Source of the DNA: Pseudomonas brassicacearum
GTDB taxonomy: Bacteria > Pseudomonadota > Gammaproteobacteria > Pseudomonadales > Pseudomonadaceae
Reading direction: 5' to 3'
Assembly: GCF_009601685.2 (NCBI RefSeq)
Contig: NZ_CP045701.2
Location: 372,001-436,000 of the forward strand
Length of the DNA stretch: 64,000 nt
Below, in pieces: positions 52,391 through 61,540 of this stretch; the stretch's first letter is position 1; every line of letters begins with the position of its first letter. The notes beneath the pieces were generated by a model, which searched no databases, was not told the origin of the DNA, and saw only the letters and a list, made by a program, of their open reading frames with translations. Made by a program: the position numbers and the translations under genes.

Positions 52391-53060
52391 CGACGCGCAA
52401 CCAGCGCTCCAGCTGCTTGAAGCCTTGCACCAACAGGAAGGACATCAGCAGGTAGAACATGCCGGCCGCGAAGAAGATCTCCACCGGCAAGTAGGTCCGG
52501 GCGATGATGGTGCGGGCCATGCCGGTGAGTTCCAGCAAGGTCACGGTGCTCGCCAGGGCGCTGGCCTTGAGCATCAGGATCACTTCGTTGCTGTAGGCCG
52601 GCAGGCCAATGCGCGCGGCGCGGGGCAGCGTGATGTAGAGCAACGCCTTTGGCCGGGACATGCCCAGGGCCCGCGCGGCTTCGATCTCGCCCCGGGGGAT
52701 GGCCTGGATTGCGCCGCGCAGGATTTCGGCGATATAGGCGGCGGTGTGCAGGGTCATGGTGGCCGTGGCGCACCAGAACGGGTCCCGCAGGTACGGCCAC
52801 ATTGCACTGCTGCGCACGGCATCGAACTGCGCCAGGCCGTAGTAAACCAAGAACAGCTGGACCAGGAGCGGTGTGCCACGGAAAAAGAAGATGTAGGCGT
52901 AGGGCAACGCCCGTACGTACCACAGGCGCGAAGAGCGGGCGATGCCCAGTGGAATTGCCAGCAACAGGCCAGCGATCACGGCGATGGCCACCAGCTCCAG
53001 GGTCAGTGTCGCGCCTTGGGCCAGCTTCGGCAGCCACTTGATGATGACGTCCCAGTTCAT
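52371..53060 (-). CDS. hisM: amino-acid ABC transporter permease, HisM-type
   Basis: 229 residues from ATG 53060; the longer frame is inside hisQ. Five membrane spans. The coupling EAA loop EAARALGMSRPKALLYITLP lies near 145-165. It forms the inner-membrane channel with HisQ for basic amino acids (lysine/arginine/ornithine/histidine), inferred from the binding protein of the same operon. It overlaps hisQ by 4 nt. Confidence 0.88.
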   Translation of the reverse strand: MNWDVIIKWLPKLAQGATLTLELVAIAVIAGLLLAIPLGIARSSRLWYVRALPYAYIFFFRGTPLLVQLFLVYYGLAQFDAVRSSAMWPYLRDPFWCATATMTLHTAAYIAEILRGAIQAIPRGEIEAARALGMSRPKALLYITLPRAARIGLPAYSNEVILMLKASALASTVTLLELTGMARTIIARTYLPVEIFFAAGMFYLLMSFLLVQGFKQLERWLRVDACQGR

Positions 53061-53752
53061 TGGGTGCTCCTGGTAAATCCACGGGCGGCGCGTCGTTCCA
53101 GCAGGTGCATGCCGATCATGGCGAGCACTGTCAGGCCCAGGTACATGAACGCTGCAACCGTATAGAAGGTGAACGGTTGCTTGGACACGGTCACGCCGAT
53201 TTGTGCATGGCGCATGATCTCTTCCAGGCCGATCACCGAGACCAGCGCGGTGTCCTTCATCAGGATCATGAACAGGTTGCCCAGGCCAGGCAGGGCGATG
53301 CGCCACATCTGCGGCATGATCAGCCGGGTGAAGATCCGCCACTTCGACAGGCCCAGGGCAACGCCAGCCTCACGGTGGCCCTTGGGGATCGCCAGGATCG
53401 CGCCGCGAAACACTTCGGTGGCGTAGGCGCCAAAGCACAGGCCCAGGGCAATGACCCCGGCGGCGAAGGCGTCGAGGGCGAGGTCGGGTTTGCCGAAATA
53501 CTCGCCCAGGGCACGCATCAGGTTGACGGTGCCGAAATAGATCAACAGCACCCAGAGTAATTCCGGGATGCCGCGAACCAGTGTCGAATAGGTGCCGCCC
53601 AGCCATTGCAGCGGCTTGTACGGTGAGGTCTTGGCCAAGGCGCCGAGCAGGCCGAGCACCAGCCCCAGGCTCAGGGCCGACAGTGCCAGCTTGACGGTCA
53701 TCAGCGCGCCGGCGGCGAGCGCCGGGCCGAATCCGTAGAGATCGATCATCAT
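53057..53752 (-). CDS. hisQ: amino-acid ABC transporter permease, HisQ-type
   Basis: 231 residues. An N-terminal span (LAAGALMTVKLALSALSLGL) is followed by TYSTLVRGIPELLWVLLIYF, and the EAA loop EAGVALGLSKWRIFTRLIMP lies near 140-160. It is the heterodimer partner of HisM. It follows the binding-protein gene after a 78-nt gap that contains a stem-loop. Confidence 0.88.
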   Translation of the reverse strand: MMIDLYGFGPALAAGALMTVKLALSALSLGLVLGLLGALAKTSPYKPLQWLGGTYSTLVRGIPELLWVLLIYFGTVNLMRALGEYFGKPDLALDAFAAGVIALGLCFGAYATEVFRGAILAIPKGHREAGVALGLSKWRIFTRLIMPQMWRIALPGLGNLFMILMKDTALVSVIGLEEIMRHAQIGVTVSKQPFTFYTVAAFMYLGLTVLAMIGMHLLERRAARGFTRSTQ

Positions 53753-53789
53753 GGGTGTTTGTTCATATCGCGGCAGGCTTTGCTAAGGA

Positions 53790-53815
53790 CCGGCGCCGCA
53801 ATAAAGCGGTGCCGG
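53790..53815 (-). promoter_or_regulatory. intercistronic stem-loop after binding-protein gene
   Basis: 10-bp G/C-rich stem (53790-53799 with 53806-53815, one G-T pair) and a 6-nt loop, no U-run. It lies 15 nt past the binding-protein stop. In such operons this kind of structure stabilises the upstream mRNA, so that binding protein is made in excess over permease. Confidence 0.6.
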
Positions 53816-53830
53816 CCAGGCACGTCAGTA

Positions 53831-54598
53831 TCAATAGATGCTGAACGGGAAGTACTTGTCGTTGATCTTTTTATAGGTGCCGTCGGCAACGATTTCCTTG
53901 AGCGCGGCGTTCAGCTTGTTGCGCAGATCGTCGTCACCCTTGCGCACGGCGATACCGATCTTGTCGCTTTCCACCACTGGCTCGCCTTTGAATTCGTAGG
54001 CGCCGCCGTCTTTGCTCTTGAGCCATTCGTATTGCACGTATTTGTCCGCCAGGATGGCGTCAACGCGGCCCGAGAGCAGGTCCAGGTAGGCGTTTTCCTG
54101 AGTGTCGTAGAGCGTGACCTTTACGTTGTAGTCATCTTCCATGTTGCGATCGTCCAGCCAGGTACCGGCCAGCGTCGCGCGTTGTGCGCCAATGGTCTTG
54201 CCGCTCAGGTACGCCTTGTCGGTCTTGAAATCGGTGGTGGTCTTCGGCGCGATGAATTGCAGCTTGTTGGAATAGTACGGCTCGGTGAAGTCCACGGCCT
54301 GCTTGCGTTCCTCGGTAATCGACAGCGAGGAGATCAGGAAGTCGAACTTCTTGGCGTTCAAGGCCGGAATGATGCCGTCCCAGTCGGAAGTGACCACTTC
54401 GCATTCGACTTTCATCTTGGCGCACAGGGCGTCGCCAATATCCTTGTCGAAGCCGACCACGTTGCCGCTGGCATCTTTGTTATTGAATGGCGGATACGCC
54501 GCTTCGATGCCCATCTTCAGTTTGTCGGCCGCCATGGCACTGGCCGAGAAGACCAGGCTGGCCGCTGCGGCCAGGAGGAATTTCTTGTAGGTCTGCAT
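53831..54598 (-). CDS. argT: periplasmic basic-amino-acid-binding protein (HisJ/ArgT type)
   Basis: 255 residues. The signal peptide (1-23) ends AMA. The SBP_bac_3 signature is GIEAAYPPFNNKDASGNVVGFD near 30-50, and DGIIPALNAKKFDFLISSLSITEERK follows. Sequence style matches the lysine/arginine/ornithine/histidine group. It delivers substrate to HisQM and lies between the ATPase gene and the permease genes. Confidence 0.9.
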   Translation of the reverse strand: MQTYKKFLLAAAASLVFSASAMAADKLKMGIEAAYPPFNNKDASGNVVGFDKDIGDALCAKMKVECEVVTSDWDGIIPALNAKKFDFLISSLSITEERKQAVDFTEPYYSNKLQFIAPKTTTDFKTDKAYLSGKTIGAQRATLAGTWLDDRNMEDDYNVKVTLYDTQENAYLDLLSGRVDAILADKYVQYEWLKSKDGGAYEFKGEPVVESDKIGIAVRKGDDDLRNKLNAALKEIVADGTYKKINDKYFPFSIY

Positions 54599-54611
54599 GT
54601 GTACTGCTCCG

Positions 54612-55385
54612 TTAGCGGTTGCTGGACATGAATTGTTTACAGCGCGCCGAAAGCGGGTTCTCGAAGACCTGCTGTGGCGATCCTTGCTCCTCGACCAGGC
54701 CTTGATGAAGGAACACGACTTCGCTGGAAACCTGACGGGCGAATCCCATTTCGTGGGTGACCAGCAGCATGGTGCGTCCTTCTTCGGCCAGGGCGCGGAT
54801 CACACTAAGTACTTCCTGGACCATTTCCGGGTCAAGGGCGGAGGTGGGTTCGTCGAACAGAATCACCTTGGGTTGCATCGCCAGTGTGCGGGCGATGGCG
54901 GCGCGTTGTTGCTGGCCGCCGGACAGTTCGGCCGGGTAGGCGTGGCGCTTGTCGGCGATACCGACTTTAGCCAGCAGGGCTTCGGCCACTTCGACGGCTT
55001 CGGCCTTGCTCTGGCCAAGCACCCGGCGCGGCGCTTCGATGATGTTATCGAGCACGCTCATGTGCGGCCAAAGGTTGAAGTTCTGGAAGACAAAACCGAT
55101 CTCGCTGCGCATGCGGTTGATCTGTTTACCGTCGGCGGCCACCAGTTCACCGTTCTTTGCGGCCTTGAGCTTGAGCTCTTCGCCGGCCACCAGGATCTGG
55201 CCCTGGTTGGGGTTTTCCAGCAGGTTGATGCAACGCAGGAACGTGGACTTGCCGGACCCGGAGGATCCGAGGATCGAGATCACATCGCCGTCGCGGGCGG
55301 TCAGCGAGACGCCTTTGAGCACCTCCAACTGTCCGTAGCGTTTGTGCAGGTTGCGGATTTCAAGCGCGGGCGTGGCCTGGGCCAT
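54612..55385 (-). CDS. hisP: amino-acid ABC transporter ATPase, HisP-type
   Basis: 257 residues. Walker A is GSSGSGKST near 38-46, the Q loop is FQNFNLWPH, the signature is LSGGQQQRAAIAR, Walker B is VILFDEPTSALD and the H-loop is THEM. The extended insert near 70-90 (ELKLKAAKNGELVAADGKQ) is typical of HisP. It is the first gene of hisP-argT-hisQ-hisM-METTL25-like; the promoter lies upstream of 55385. Confidence 0.93.
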   Translation of the reverse strand: MAQATPALEIRNLHKRYGQLEVLKGVSLTARDGDVISILGSSGSGKSTFLRCINLLENPNQGQILVAGEELKLKAAKNGELVAADGKQINRMRSEIGFVFQNFNLWPHMSVLDNIIEAPRRVLGQSKAEAVEVAEALLAKVGIADKRHAYPAELSGGQQQRAAIARTLAMQPKVILFDEPTSALDPEMVQEVLSVIRALAEEGRTMLLVTHEMGFARQVSSEVVFLHQGLVEEQGSPQQVFENPLSARCKQFMSSNR

Positions 55386-55958
55386 GTGCGGTCCTCATGG
55401 TATGTGCTCCCTTGCTGTTGGCTGCCTTCCTTGGCGAGGCGGCCAAGCTAGCATGCGTCCGAATGGCAGCCAACAGCGCTACGGGCGGTAAACCGGTGAT
55501 GTGCGGCAGTTTGTCGCATCGACGCAGCAGACTGTCGCGCCATCAACAACCGAACGGCTGTTTGAACCTTGTTTACCGGTGAAAAGTCCGGGGAGTCGCG
55601 TAAAAAAAGGCGCGATGGTGCCAGCTTTGGGCGGGGGTTGGAAGGGTTAACCGGATGAGCGTTGCCGCAATCAAAAGTCTGTTGGATTATTCGGGCGCGT
55701 CCTTGAGATCCCACAGTATTTTGAGAACCTCTTGAAGCTGGCCCATGCAGTTTCGAAATCCGCCTGTACTTCAGGGCTGTGAAGCAATACTCCGTAGTTT
55801 CCTGAGCGAGAAAGTAGTCGTAAACCTGTGGGAGCGAGCTTGCTCGCGATAGCGGTAGAGAAGCCAACGGAGATGTGAGGTTGATGGCCTCATCGTGAGC
55901 AGGCTCACTCCCGCATTGGGCCTCGATTGAGCTGTTTTTTAACTTCAAGCCACCGAAG
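55386..55958. other. gap with REP element only
   Basis: 573 nt between hisP and vapC. Apart from the REP at 55826-55916 I see no gene; a long minus-strand frame crosses the REP and is not credible. Confidence 0.55.
55826..55916. repeat. REPIN (GCTTGCTCGC type)
   Basis: CTGTGGGAGCGAGCTTGCTC and an imperfect inverse (GTGAGCAGGCTCACTCCCGC) about 45 nt apart. Same family as 23219-23305, with a decayed right arm. Confidence 0.8.
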
Positions 55959-56378
55959 TTATAACCCTGTCGTCGTCACAGTGGTCCAATCCTCGATGCG
56001 CAGTCCGGGGACTCTTTCGAACTCTTTCAGGTTATTAGTGACTACGATCAGCCCGAGGGAACGGGCATGGCCGGCAATCATCTGGTCGTAGGGGCCTATT
56101 GGCTTGCCTATCTTTGCCAGTTCTGCCCGGATCATTCCGGTATGTGCTGCAGCGTCATAACCAAAAGGTAAAACCTCAAGTCGGGCACAGAATCCTTCGA
56201 TGACTCCGAGATTTTTCTCCGGGGCGGATGACTTTTCTGCTCCATAGATCAGTTCCATCAGCGTGACTGCACTAATGCAAAGCTGGCCGTGATGAAGATT
56301 GAAAGCCTCTCTAACGATCTGGGGTTTATTCTTGATGGTGAAAATACAGATGTTGGTATCGAGCATGAATTTGATCAT
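55959..56378 (-). CDS. vapC: VapC-family PIN-domain ribonuclease toxin
   Basis: 139 residues. PIN acids: Asp7 in MLDTNICIF, Glu in VTLMELIYGAEKS, Asp in IGPYDQMIAGHAR, and the C-terminal block VVTNNLKEFERVPGLRIEDW. It cleaves tRNA or rRNA when free of VapB. Its start shares a base with the vapB stop. Confidence 0.93.
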   Translation of the reverse strand: MIKFMLDTNICIFTIKNKPQIVREAFNLHHGQLCISAVTLMELIYGAEKSSAPEKNLGVIEGFCARLEVLPFGYDAAAHTGMIRAELAKIGKPIGPYDQMIAGHARSLGLIVVTNNLKEFERVPGLRIEDWTTVTTTGL

Positions 56379-56608
56379 CAGAAAGACTCGCGCTCCTGAT
56401 CGGCAGGTTGCTCACGCTCTGCCATAAAATCTGCTGTCGCGCTATCGCCATCGAACCAGCTATCCCACGCTTCGCCCGCCGGCGTGATGATGCGGGCTCT
56501 GCCTATGGCGATCACGTCTACACGCTTTACGTCGCTTGGCATCGCCACTGCTTTGGGTAGCCGGACCGCTTGGCTGCGGTTGCTCATGAAAAGGGTGGTT
56601 TGTTCCAT
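56378..56608 (-). CDS. vapB: VapB-family antitoxin
   Basis: 76 residues from ATG 56608 with GAGGA upstream. The AbrB/MazE-like swapped-hairpin N-terminus FMSNRSQAVRLPKAVAMP binds DNA; the acidic C-terminal tail blocks VapC. Co-translated with vapC. Confidence 0.92.
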   Translation of the reverse strand: MEQTTLFMSNRSQAVRLPKAVAMPSDVKRVDVIAIGRARIITPAGEAWDSWFDGDSATADFMAEREQPADQERESF

Positions 56609-56792
56609 GTGCAAGTCCTCAACTAAATGCAGTTGGAAGCATAGGACAATGCAGGGATATGTCAATGGGATATACCGGCTGCGAGAATGATCTCGTCCTA
56701 ATCGGTACTCCCAATCGATCTAAACCTTAACGAGCAACTGTGATCAAAAAAAGAACGCATGTGAGTTATTTCCAGAACCTGGAGTCCTCGCC

Positions 56793-57242
56793 ATGAAGCT
56801 TATTCATTACTTTGTGTTGCCCTTCATCGCCATCAGCATCCTGCTGTTCCCCATCGCTCTCAACGCCACCAACCTCGCGCCCATCGACAACACCGGCGTC
56901 CAGGTCCAACCCATGCAGCAGAACGGCATCACTTATCTGTCCGGCGGTATCGGCGAGGATGAAGCCCGGGCCATTGGGCAGGCCGAGGGTTACAACTTGC
57001 ACATGACATTCGCGGTTGGCCCGGAAAACAAATACATCCCGGATGTGGAGGTCACCGTCCAGAACGCGTCGGGGCAAACGCTGCTGACTCTCAGCGATGC
57101 GGGGCCGCTGGTTTATGTGCAACTGCCGCCGGGCAAGTACAGCGTGGTGGCGACGCGCAACGGTGAGGCACGGCGCGACACTGCTGAGGTAGGCAGCGGG
57201 GCCGCGCGCAACCTGGTGTTCCATTGGAACGGTGACGAATAG
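56793..57242 (+). CDS. secreted carboxypeptidase-regulatory-like (beta-sandwich) domain protein
   Basis: 149 residues, GGAG 9 nt before ATG. Signal peptide about 1-26 (YFVLPFIAISILLFPIALNA). The mature part ends in a beta-sandwich with YIPDVEVTVQNASGQTLLTL and YVQLPPGKYSVVATRNG, as in carboxypeptidase regulatory-like folds. Periplasmic or surface location. Role unknown; no operon partner. Confidence 0.7.
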   Translation: MKLIHYFVLPFIAISILLFPIALNATNLAPIDNTGVQVQPMQQNGITYLSGGIGEDEARAIGQAEGYNLHMTFAVGPENKYIPDVEVTVQNASGQTLLTLSDAGPLVYVQLPPGKYSVVATRNGEARRDTAEVGSGAARNLVFHWNGDE

Positions 57243-57251
57243 CCGGCCGGT

Positions 57252-57698
57252 TTATTCGCTGGCGGGCTCTTCCATCGACTGGCGATAACGGTCCAGCGCT
57301 TCGCTGAAGTCCTTGATGAACTCCGGTGTGCTGAGCCAGCGTTGGGCGGTCTCGCGGTCCATGTCATCGATCCACATGCGGTAGTCCACCAGCATGTCGG
57401 CGGCCAGGTTGGTCGCCGCCATGCTTTCGTTTTCGGCGTTTTTCAGGTCGAGCAGGCCTGGACGTTCACTGATCATCACGCTCAGGGACGCGAGCAGCGT
57501 ATCGAGCATTTCATTGCGGCTGACGGCCTCGGCTTCGCGCAGCTTGGCGAACAGTTCCAGCACGTAGACCGGTGGTTGGGCGGTGGCGTGGGCCGGGTCG
57601 CCATACATCGGGATCGATTTGCGCCCGGTCATGCGGATCTGCTTGGCTTTGTCTTTGGCGCGCTTGGCGCGTTTTTGCTGTTTGTTCAGTGAGGCCAT
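57252..57698 (-). CDS. conserved hypothetical protein with basic N-terminus (paralogue of 61541-61948)
   Basis: 148 residues. The first 20 residues are strongly basic (NKQQKRAKRAKDKAKQIR), followed by an all-helical acidic body. The same basic head occurs in the 135-residue protein encoded at 61541-61948, so the two are probably paralogues. The head may bind nucleic acid. I know of no function. Confidence 0.65.
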   Translation of the reverse strand: MASLNKQQKRAKRAKDKAKQIRMTGRKSIPMYGDPAHATAQPPVYVLELFAKLREAEAVSRNEMLDTLLASLSVMISERPGLLDLKNAENESMAATNLAADMLVDYRMWIDDMDRETAQRWLSTPEFIKDFSEALDRYRQSMEEPASE

Positions 57699-57738
57699 TG
57701 GGCTTCGGTTTCCAATTCGTTAGGGGACGGTGCCCGGC

Positions 57739-59973
57739 TCAGTCGATTTTCGGCACGCTAAAGCGGAATTCGCTGCCCTGGCCTGGCTGGCTTTCGGCGT
57801 GCAGTTTACCGCCATGGGCCTGGACAATCCCCTTGGAAATGTACAACCCCAGCCCGGTGCCGTTCGGGTTGCCTTCCTTGGTCGTCCAGTAGCGCTCGAA
57901 AACATGAGGCAACTGCTCTGGCGCAATCCCTTCGCCAGTGTCGCGGACGCTGAACACGATCTCATCGCCGACGGACATCGCACTGATGCCCACGGTGCCT
58001 TGTTGCGGTGTGAACTTGATGGCGTTGCCAATCAGGTTCGACAGCACTTGGAACAGCCGCTCGGGGTCGGCGTTGATCTTCAGGTTGGGTTCGGCGTGGA
58101 AGGACATGTCGATGGCCTTGGCAGTGGCCAGCGGCGTCAGCAGCGAGCAGGCGTCTTCGAAGATCTGGCTGACGTCCATCGGCTGGGGATTGATGGTGTA
58201 GCGCCCGGCATCGATGCGCGAGGTGTCGAGCAGGTCTTCGAGCAGCGAGTTCATGCGGCTGGTGGCCTGTTGCATGGTGTCGATGGCTGAAGCGATTCGC
58301 TTGGAACTGTGGGAGCCGTCGGAGCTGAAGGCCTTTTGCATCATGCCGCAGAGCATGGAAATGACCGTCATCGGGCTGCGCAGGTCATGGGACACCACGG
58401 CCACCAGTTCATCGCGGGCCTGTACGGCCTGGCGCTCCTTGCGCACCTGGCGCGCCAGGTCGTTTTCCAGGGCCGAGCGCCGCAGGTCGTTGGCGGCGAA
58501 CAGGTCGCCATGGGTCCATTTGGTGCTGATGCCGGCCATTTCGACTTTCCAGATATCGAAAGACGTCCGGGGCCGCAGACGCAGGCCGGTCTCGCTGTTT
58601 TCCAGGTCCAGGGGCTTTTGCGGGTCGCCGCTCCATTGGAGGGTTTGCTTCACCTCGGGACGGAACCACAGCACGCCGTTTTCCACTGGCTTGGGCAAGT
58701 GGATCGCCAGCACGCCGCTCGCCACGTCCTGATAAGCCTGGGCAGGCGCGAAAACGCTGCTCAGGTTGTGCTGGGAGAACACCGGTTTGCAGGTTTCCAG
58801 GATCCATTTGTGCAGCTCGCGGATCTGCTCGGGCTCCGGGCATTGGCCGTGGCGATGCAGCTTGTTGTCTTCGAAAATCGCCACGCCGCTGGCGCCGGTC
58901 AGGTTCATGAGCCGTTGTGGCTCATGGGACAGGCCATCGAAGACGTTTTCGCTGGACTCGGCCATGACGGTGGCGAGGATTTTGAGGTCTTCGAGCTTGG
59001 CGTCCCGTTGCCGGGTCAGTTCCAGGGCTTGCATGGCGCTGATCTGCAACGACAGCACCTGGCCGATGGTCTGGCAGGCCATGCGCATTTCATGGGGGAC
59101 CAGCAGCGGCTGGCGATTGCCGCAACTGATCAGCCCCCACAAGCGCTCGCCTTCCATCAACGAGATGCTCATGGAGGACAGCACGCCCATGTTTTTCATG
59201 TACTGGCGGTGGATCGGCGAGACGCTGCGCAGTGTGGCAAAACTCAGGTCCAGGGGCGCCTGGGGGTCGGGGCGCAGTTGCGGGACCAGTGGCACCGGCG
59301 CGTAGTCGGCGTTAGGGATGATCCGCAGCCAGTTGGTGCGATACAGCTCGCGGGCCTGTTCGGGAATATCCGACGCCGGGAAAAACAGGCCCTTGTAGAG
59401 TTCCATCGACGGCGCGCTGGCCTCGGCGATCACTTGGCCGTGGCCTTCTTCCTCGAAGCGGTAGATCAGCACCCGGTCGTAGCCGGTCATGGCCTGGATC
59501 TCCCGCACGCTGATTTCGTACAGGGCCTGGAGGGTTTTCGCACTTTGCAGGCGTTGCAGCATGCGGCCCAGGTTGGCCTCGCCGCTGACGCCTTCGGGGC
59601 GATAGTCGCTCAGGTGTTGTTCCAGTTCGACGATCAGGGCGCCCTGATGGCGATGCACCAAGGCGTCAAAGCGCTGCTGGTTCATGACAATGGCCACGGG
59701 CGCGTTGTCGCTTTGCGGGGCGGCGCGACAGGCGACCAGGATCGCCTCGGCCTGTTCCAGCCCCAACAATGTGTCCAGCGTCTGGCCCAACAGCCTGTGG
59801 GGATCCTGCCCCATCAATTGCAATGCGTTGGCACTGACCTGACGGATCACGAAGTCGGGTTCGGACAGCATCAACAGCACGCCATGAGGCTGGATGGCCC
59901 CGGGGAAGCGAATCGGTTCATCTGCGCAATTGGCTAGCAGCTCTTCGAAGGCTTCCTGGTTTTCCGGGGTCAT
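57739..59973 (-). CDS. bphP: bacteriophytochrome sensor histidine kinase
   Basis: 744 residues from ATG 59973, which overlaps the bphO stop. PAS domain with Cys16 in NCADEPIRFPGAIQPHG, the expected biliverdin attachment. GAF domain with GLFFPASDIPEQARELYRTN and the conserved His in SPIHRQYMKNMGV. PHY domain, then HisKA (VVSHDLRSPMTV) and HATPase (NLIGNAIKFT, DTGEGI, GTGLGLYIS). It senses red/far-red light and autophosphorylates. No response-regulator gene is adjacent, so its target is unknown. Confidence 0.95.
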   Translation of the reverse strand: MTPENQEAFEELLANCADEPIRFPGAIQPHGVLLMLSEPDFVIRQVSANALQLMGQDPHRLLGQTLDTLLGLEQAEAILVACRAAPQSDNAPVAIVMNQQRFDALVHRHQGALIVELEQHLSDYRPEGVSGEANLGRMLQRLQSAKTLQALYEISVREIQAMTGYDRVLIYRFEEEGHGQVIAEASAPSMELYKGLFFPASDIPEQARELYRTNWLRIIPNADYAPVPLVPQLRPDPQAPLDLSFATLRSVSPIHRQYMKNMGVLSSMSISLMEGERLWGLISCGNRQPLLVPHEMRMACQTIGQVLSLQISAMQALELTRQRDAKLEDLKILATVMAESSENVFDGLSHEPQRLMNLTGASGVAIFEDNKLHRHGQCPEPEQIRELHKWILETCKPVFSQHNLSSVFAPAQAYQDVASGVLAIHLPKPVENGVLWFRPEVKQTLQWSGDPQKPLDLENSETGLRLRPRTSFDIWKVEMAGISTKWTHGDLFAANDLRRSALENDLARQVRKERQAVQARDELVAVVSHDLRSPMTVISMLCGMMQKAFSSDGSHSSKRIASAIDTMQQATSRMNSLLEDLLDTSRIDAGRYTINPQPMDVSQIFEDACSLLTPLATAKAIDMSFHAEPNLKINADPERLFQVLSNLIGNAIKFTPQQGTVGISAMSVGDEIVFSVRDTGEGIAPEQLPHVFERYWTTKEGNPNGTGLGLYISKGIVQAHGGKLHAESQPGQGSEFRFSVPKID

Positions 59974-60575
59974 AGCAGTACCTTTTGGCTGTCCAGCCAG
60001 TGTTCGAAATGAGTGAACGTCGCTTTGGCGGCGCGTGTGACTTCGAGCGTCTGGGCCTGGCCAAGGTTCCTGTCGTCCAGGTACTGAAGGAAATCCTTCC
60101 AGCGTCGGCCGGTGAGCTCGCCATACACATTGAGAAAGGCCGCGCCGCTGCAAGCATCAAGACCGAGCTGCTCGGCCACCCTGCGCCGCAGGATCTGCCC
60201 GCCGAGAGTCGCACCTTCCAACACATAGGAAACGCCGAGGGCGGCGGCTCGGGAGTCGATCCGCGGCAGCGCCTGGCAGGTGGGCAACGCCTCGATAGCG
60301 GCTTCATCCAGGCCCAGTGCCGTGAGGTCGGCCCGCAATACCGGAAGTTTGACGCGCAGGGACTGGTCCAACCCGGCCGGAATCAGCGCCAGCACATGCA
60401 GCCGTTGTTCCAGCGGTCGATAAAAGCCGTAGTAGGCCGCCATCAGGCGTCGGTACAGATCCAGGTCCAGCCGTTGTGAGAAAAACGGCAGGCGTTTTTC
60501 CAGGGCGACGTGCAGTTCAGCGGTTTCGGTCCGCAATGCCTGGATCAGGGAAGGGTGGGGCGCGACCGGTGACAT
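59970..60575 (-). CDS. bphO: biliverdin-producing heme oxygenase
   Basis: 201 residues from ATG 60575 (MSPVAPHP); the ribosome site is weak. Heme-oxygenase helical fold: LRTETAELHVALEKRLP carries the proximal His, and LGVSYVLEGATLGGQILRRR has the Gly-rich distal helix. It cleaves heme to biliverdin, the chromophore for BphP. The 4-nt overlap couples chromophore and apoprotein synthesis. Confidence 0.93.
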   Translation of the reverse strand: MSPVAPHPSLIQALRTETAELHVALEKRLPFFSQRLDLDLYRRLMAAYYGFYRPLEQRLHVLALIPAGLDQSLRVKLPVLRADLTALGLDEAAIEALPTCQALPRIDSRAAALGVSYVLEGATLGGQILRRRVAEQLGLDACSGAAFLNVYGELTGRRWKDFLQYLDDRNLGQAQTLEVTRAAKATFTHFEHWLDSQKVLL

Positions 60576-60669
60576 GCAGGATGAAGCTCGTTGACTGAAG
60601 CATTGCTGGAAAAAAAGCGCGCCAATCTTACATGGGTTTTTTGAGTGCGCATTCATCGGGTATCGGCTT

Positions 60670-61320
60670 TTATTCCTTCAAGTCGCTGCGCCTGATTGCC
60701 CCTTCCTCGAGGCGCGCCTGTTCGCGATCCAGCGCGTTGCGCAGCTCTTCTTCGGTGGGGAGCACCAACTGATACTGGCTGGCGAATAGCTGTTCATTGC
60801 CCTGCAGCACGGAATAACGCACCACCGACTCATCCTTTTGAGCGCAGAGAATGATGCCGACGGTGGGTTTGTCGTCAGGGCCGCGCTTGAGATCATCGTA
60901 GAGACGCACATACATATCCATCTGGCCGATGTCCTGGTGGCTGAGCTCGCCACGCTTGAGATCGACGATCACAAAGCACTTGAGCAGGTAGTTGTAGAAG
61001 ACCAGGTCGATGTAGAGGTCTTTGCTTTCGGTGCTGATGCGCTGCTGACGGGCGATAAAGGCGAAGCCCTTGCCCAGTTCGAGAAGGAAGCCTTGTAGTT
61101 GGTCGATCAAGGCCTGTTCCAGGTCCGTTTCCTGTAGCGTGCCGGCGTTGGGCAGCCCGAGGCGTTTCAGGACAGCCGGGTCCCCGACGATGTCCCCGGT
61201 GCCGAGGATCATCTCCCTGATATGGGTGATGGCCTCCTGGCGTGCCTGGCGAATCAGCTCGCCGAGTTCGTTGATCAAGGGGGCGAGCTGTGGGTCGTCT
61301 TGGGGCAGCAGTGGCGTCAT
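60670..61320 (-). CDS. shortened DUF1016/YhcG-type PD-(D/E)XK nuclease
   Basis: 216 residues from ATG 61320. The first 30 residues (INELGELIRQARQEA) match the YhcG N-terminus. The next, REMILGTGDIVGDPAVLKRLGL, already belongs to the nuclease part, so the usual N-terminal DNA-binding DUF1016_N region (well over 100 residues) is lost in frame. The nuclease motif is complete (DLYIDLVFYNYLLKCFVIVDLKRG; FLLELGKGFAFIARQQRI). It may be a minimal nuclease or a decaying gene. Family members are linked to restriction and toxin loci. Confidence 0.75.
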   Translation of the reverse strand: MTPLLPQDDPQLAPLINELGELIRQARQEAITHIREMILGTGDIVGDPAVLKRLGLPNAGTLQETDLEQALIDQLQGFLLELGKGFAFIARQQRISTESKDLYIDLVFYNYLLKCFVIVDLKRGELSHQDIGQMDMYVRLYDDLKRGPDDKPTVGIILCAQKDESVVRYSVLQGNEQLFASQYQLVLPTEEELRNALDREQARLEEGAIRRSDLKE

Positions 61321-61540
61321 CGCAGTGTCCAGCCATTGAGAGGGGCGGACCGCAAGGATGCTCCAGGCGACGTTTCGATGATGCCGGACGGGGCTGATTG
61401 CTTGGGCGGAAAAATAGCGGATTGACGCAGGACGGGTATGACGCCGCCCCCTGTTGGTAGACCTTGGCTTGTAGGAACTATTCCCGCAGCCTGTCAGCCA
61501 CCGCGAACCCCTTCGCCACAAAGCGCTTGGCGGGCGAAAG

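Noticed and set aside
58309..59937. 542-codon frame antisense to bphP
   Set aside because: Shadow frame; bphP motifs are complete on the minus strand.
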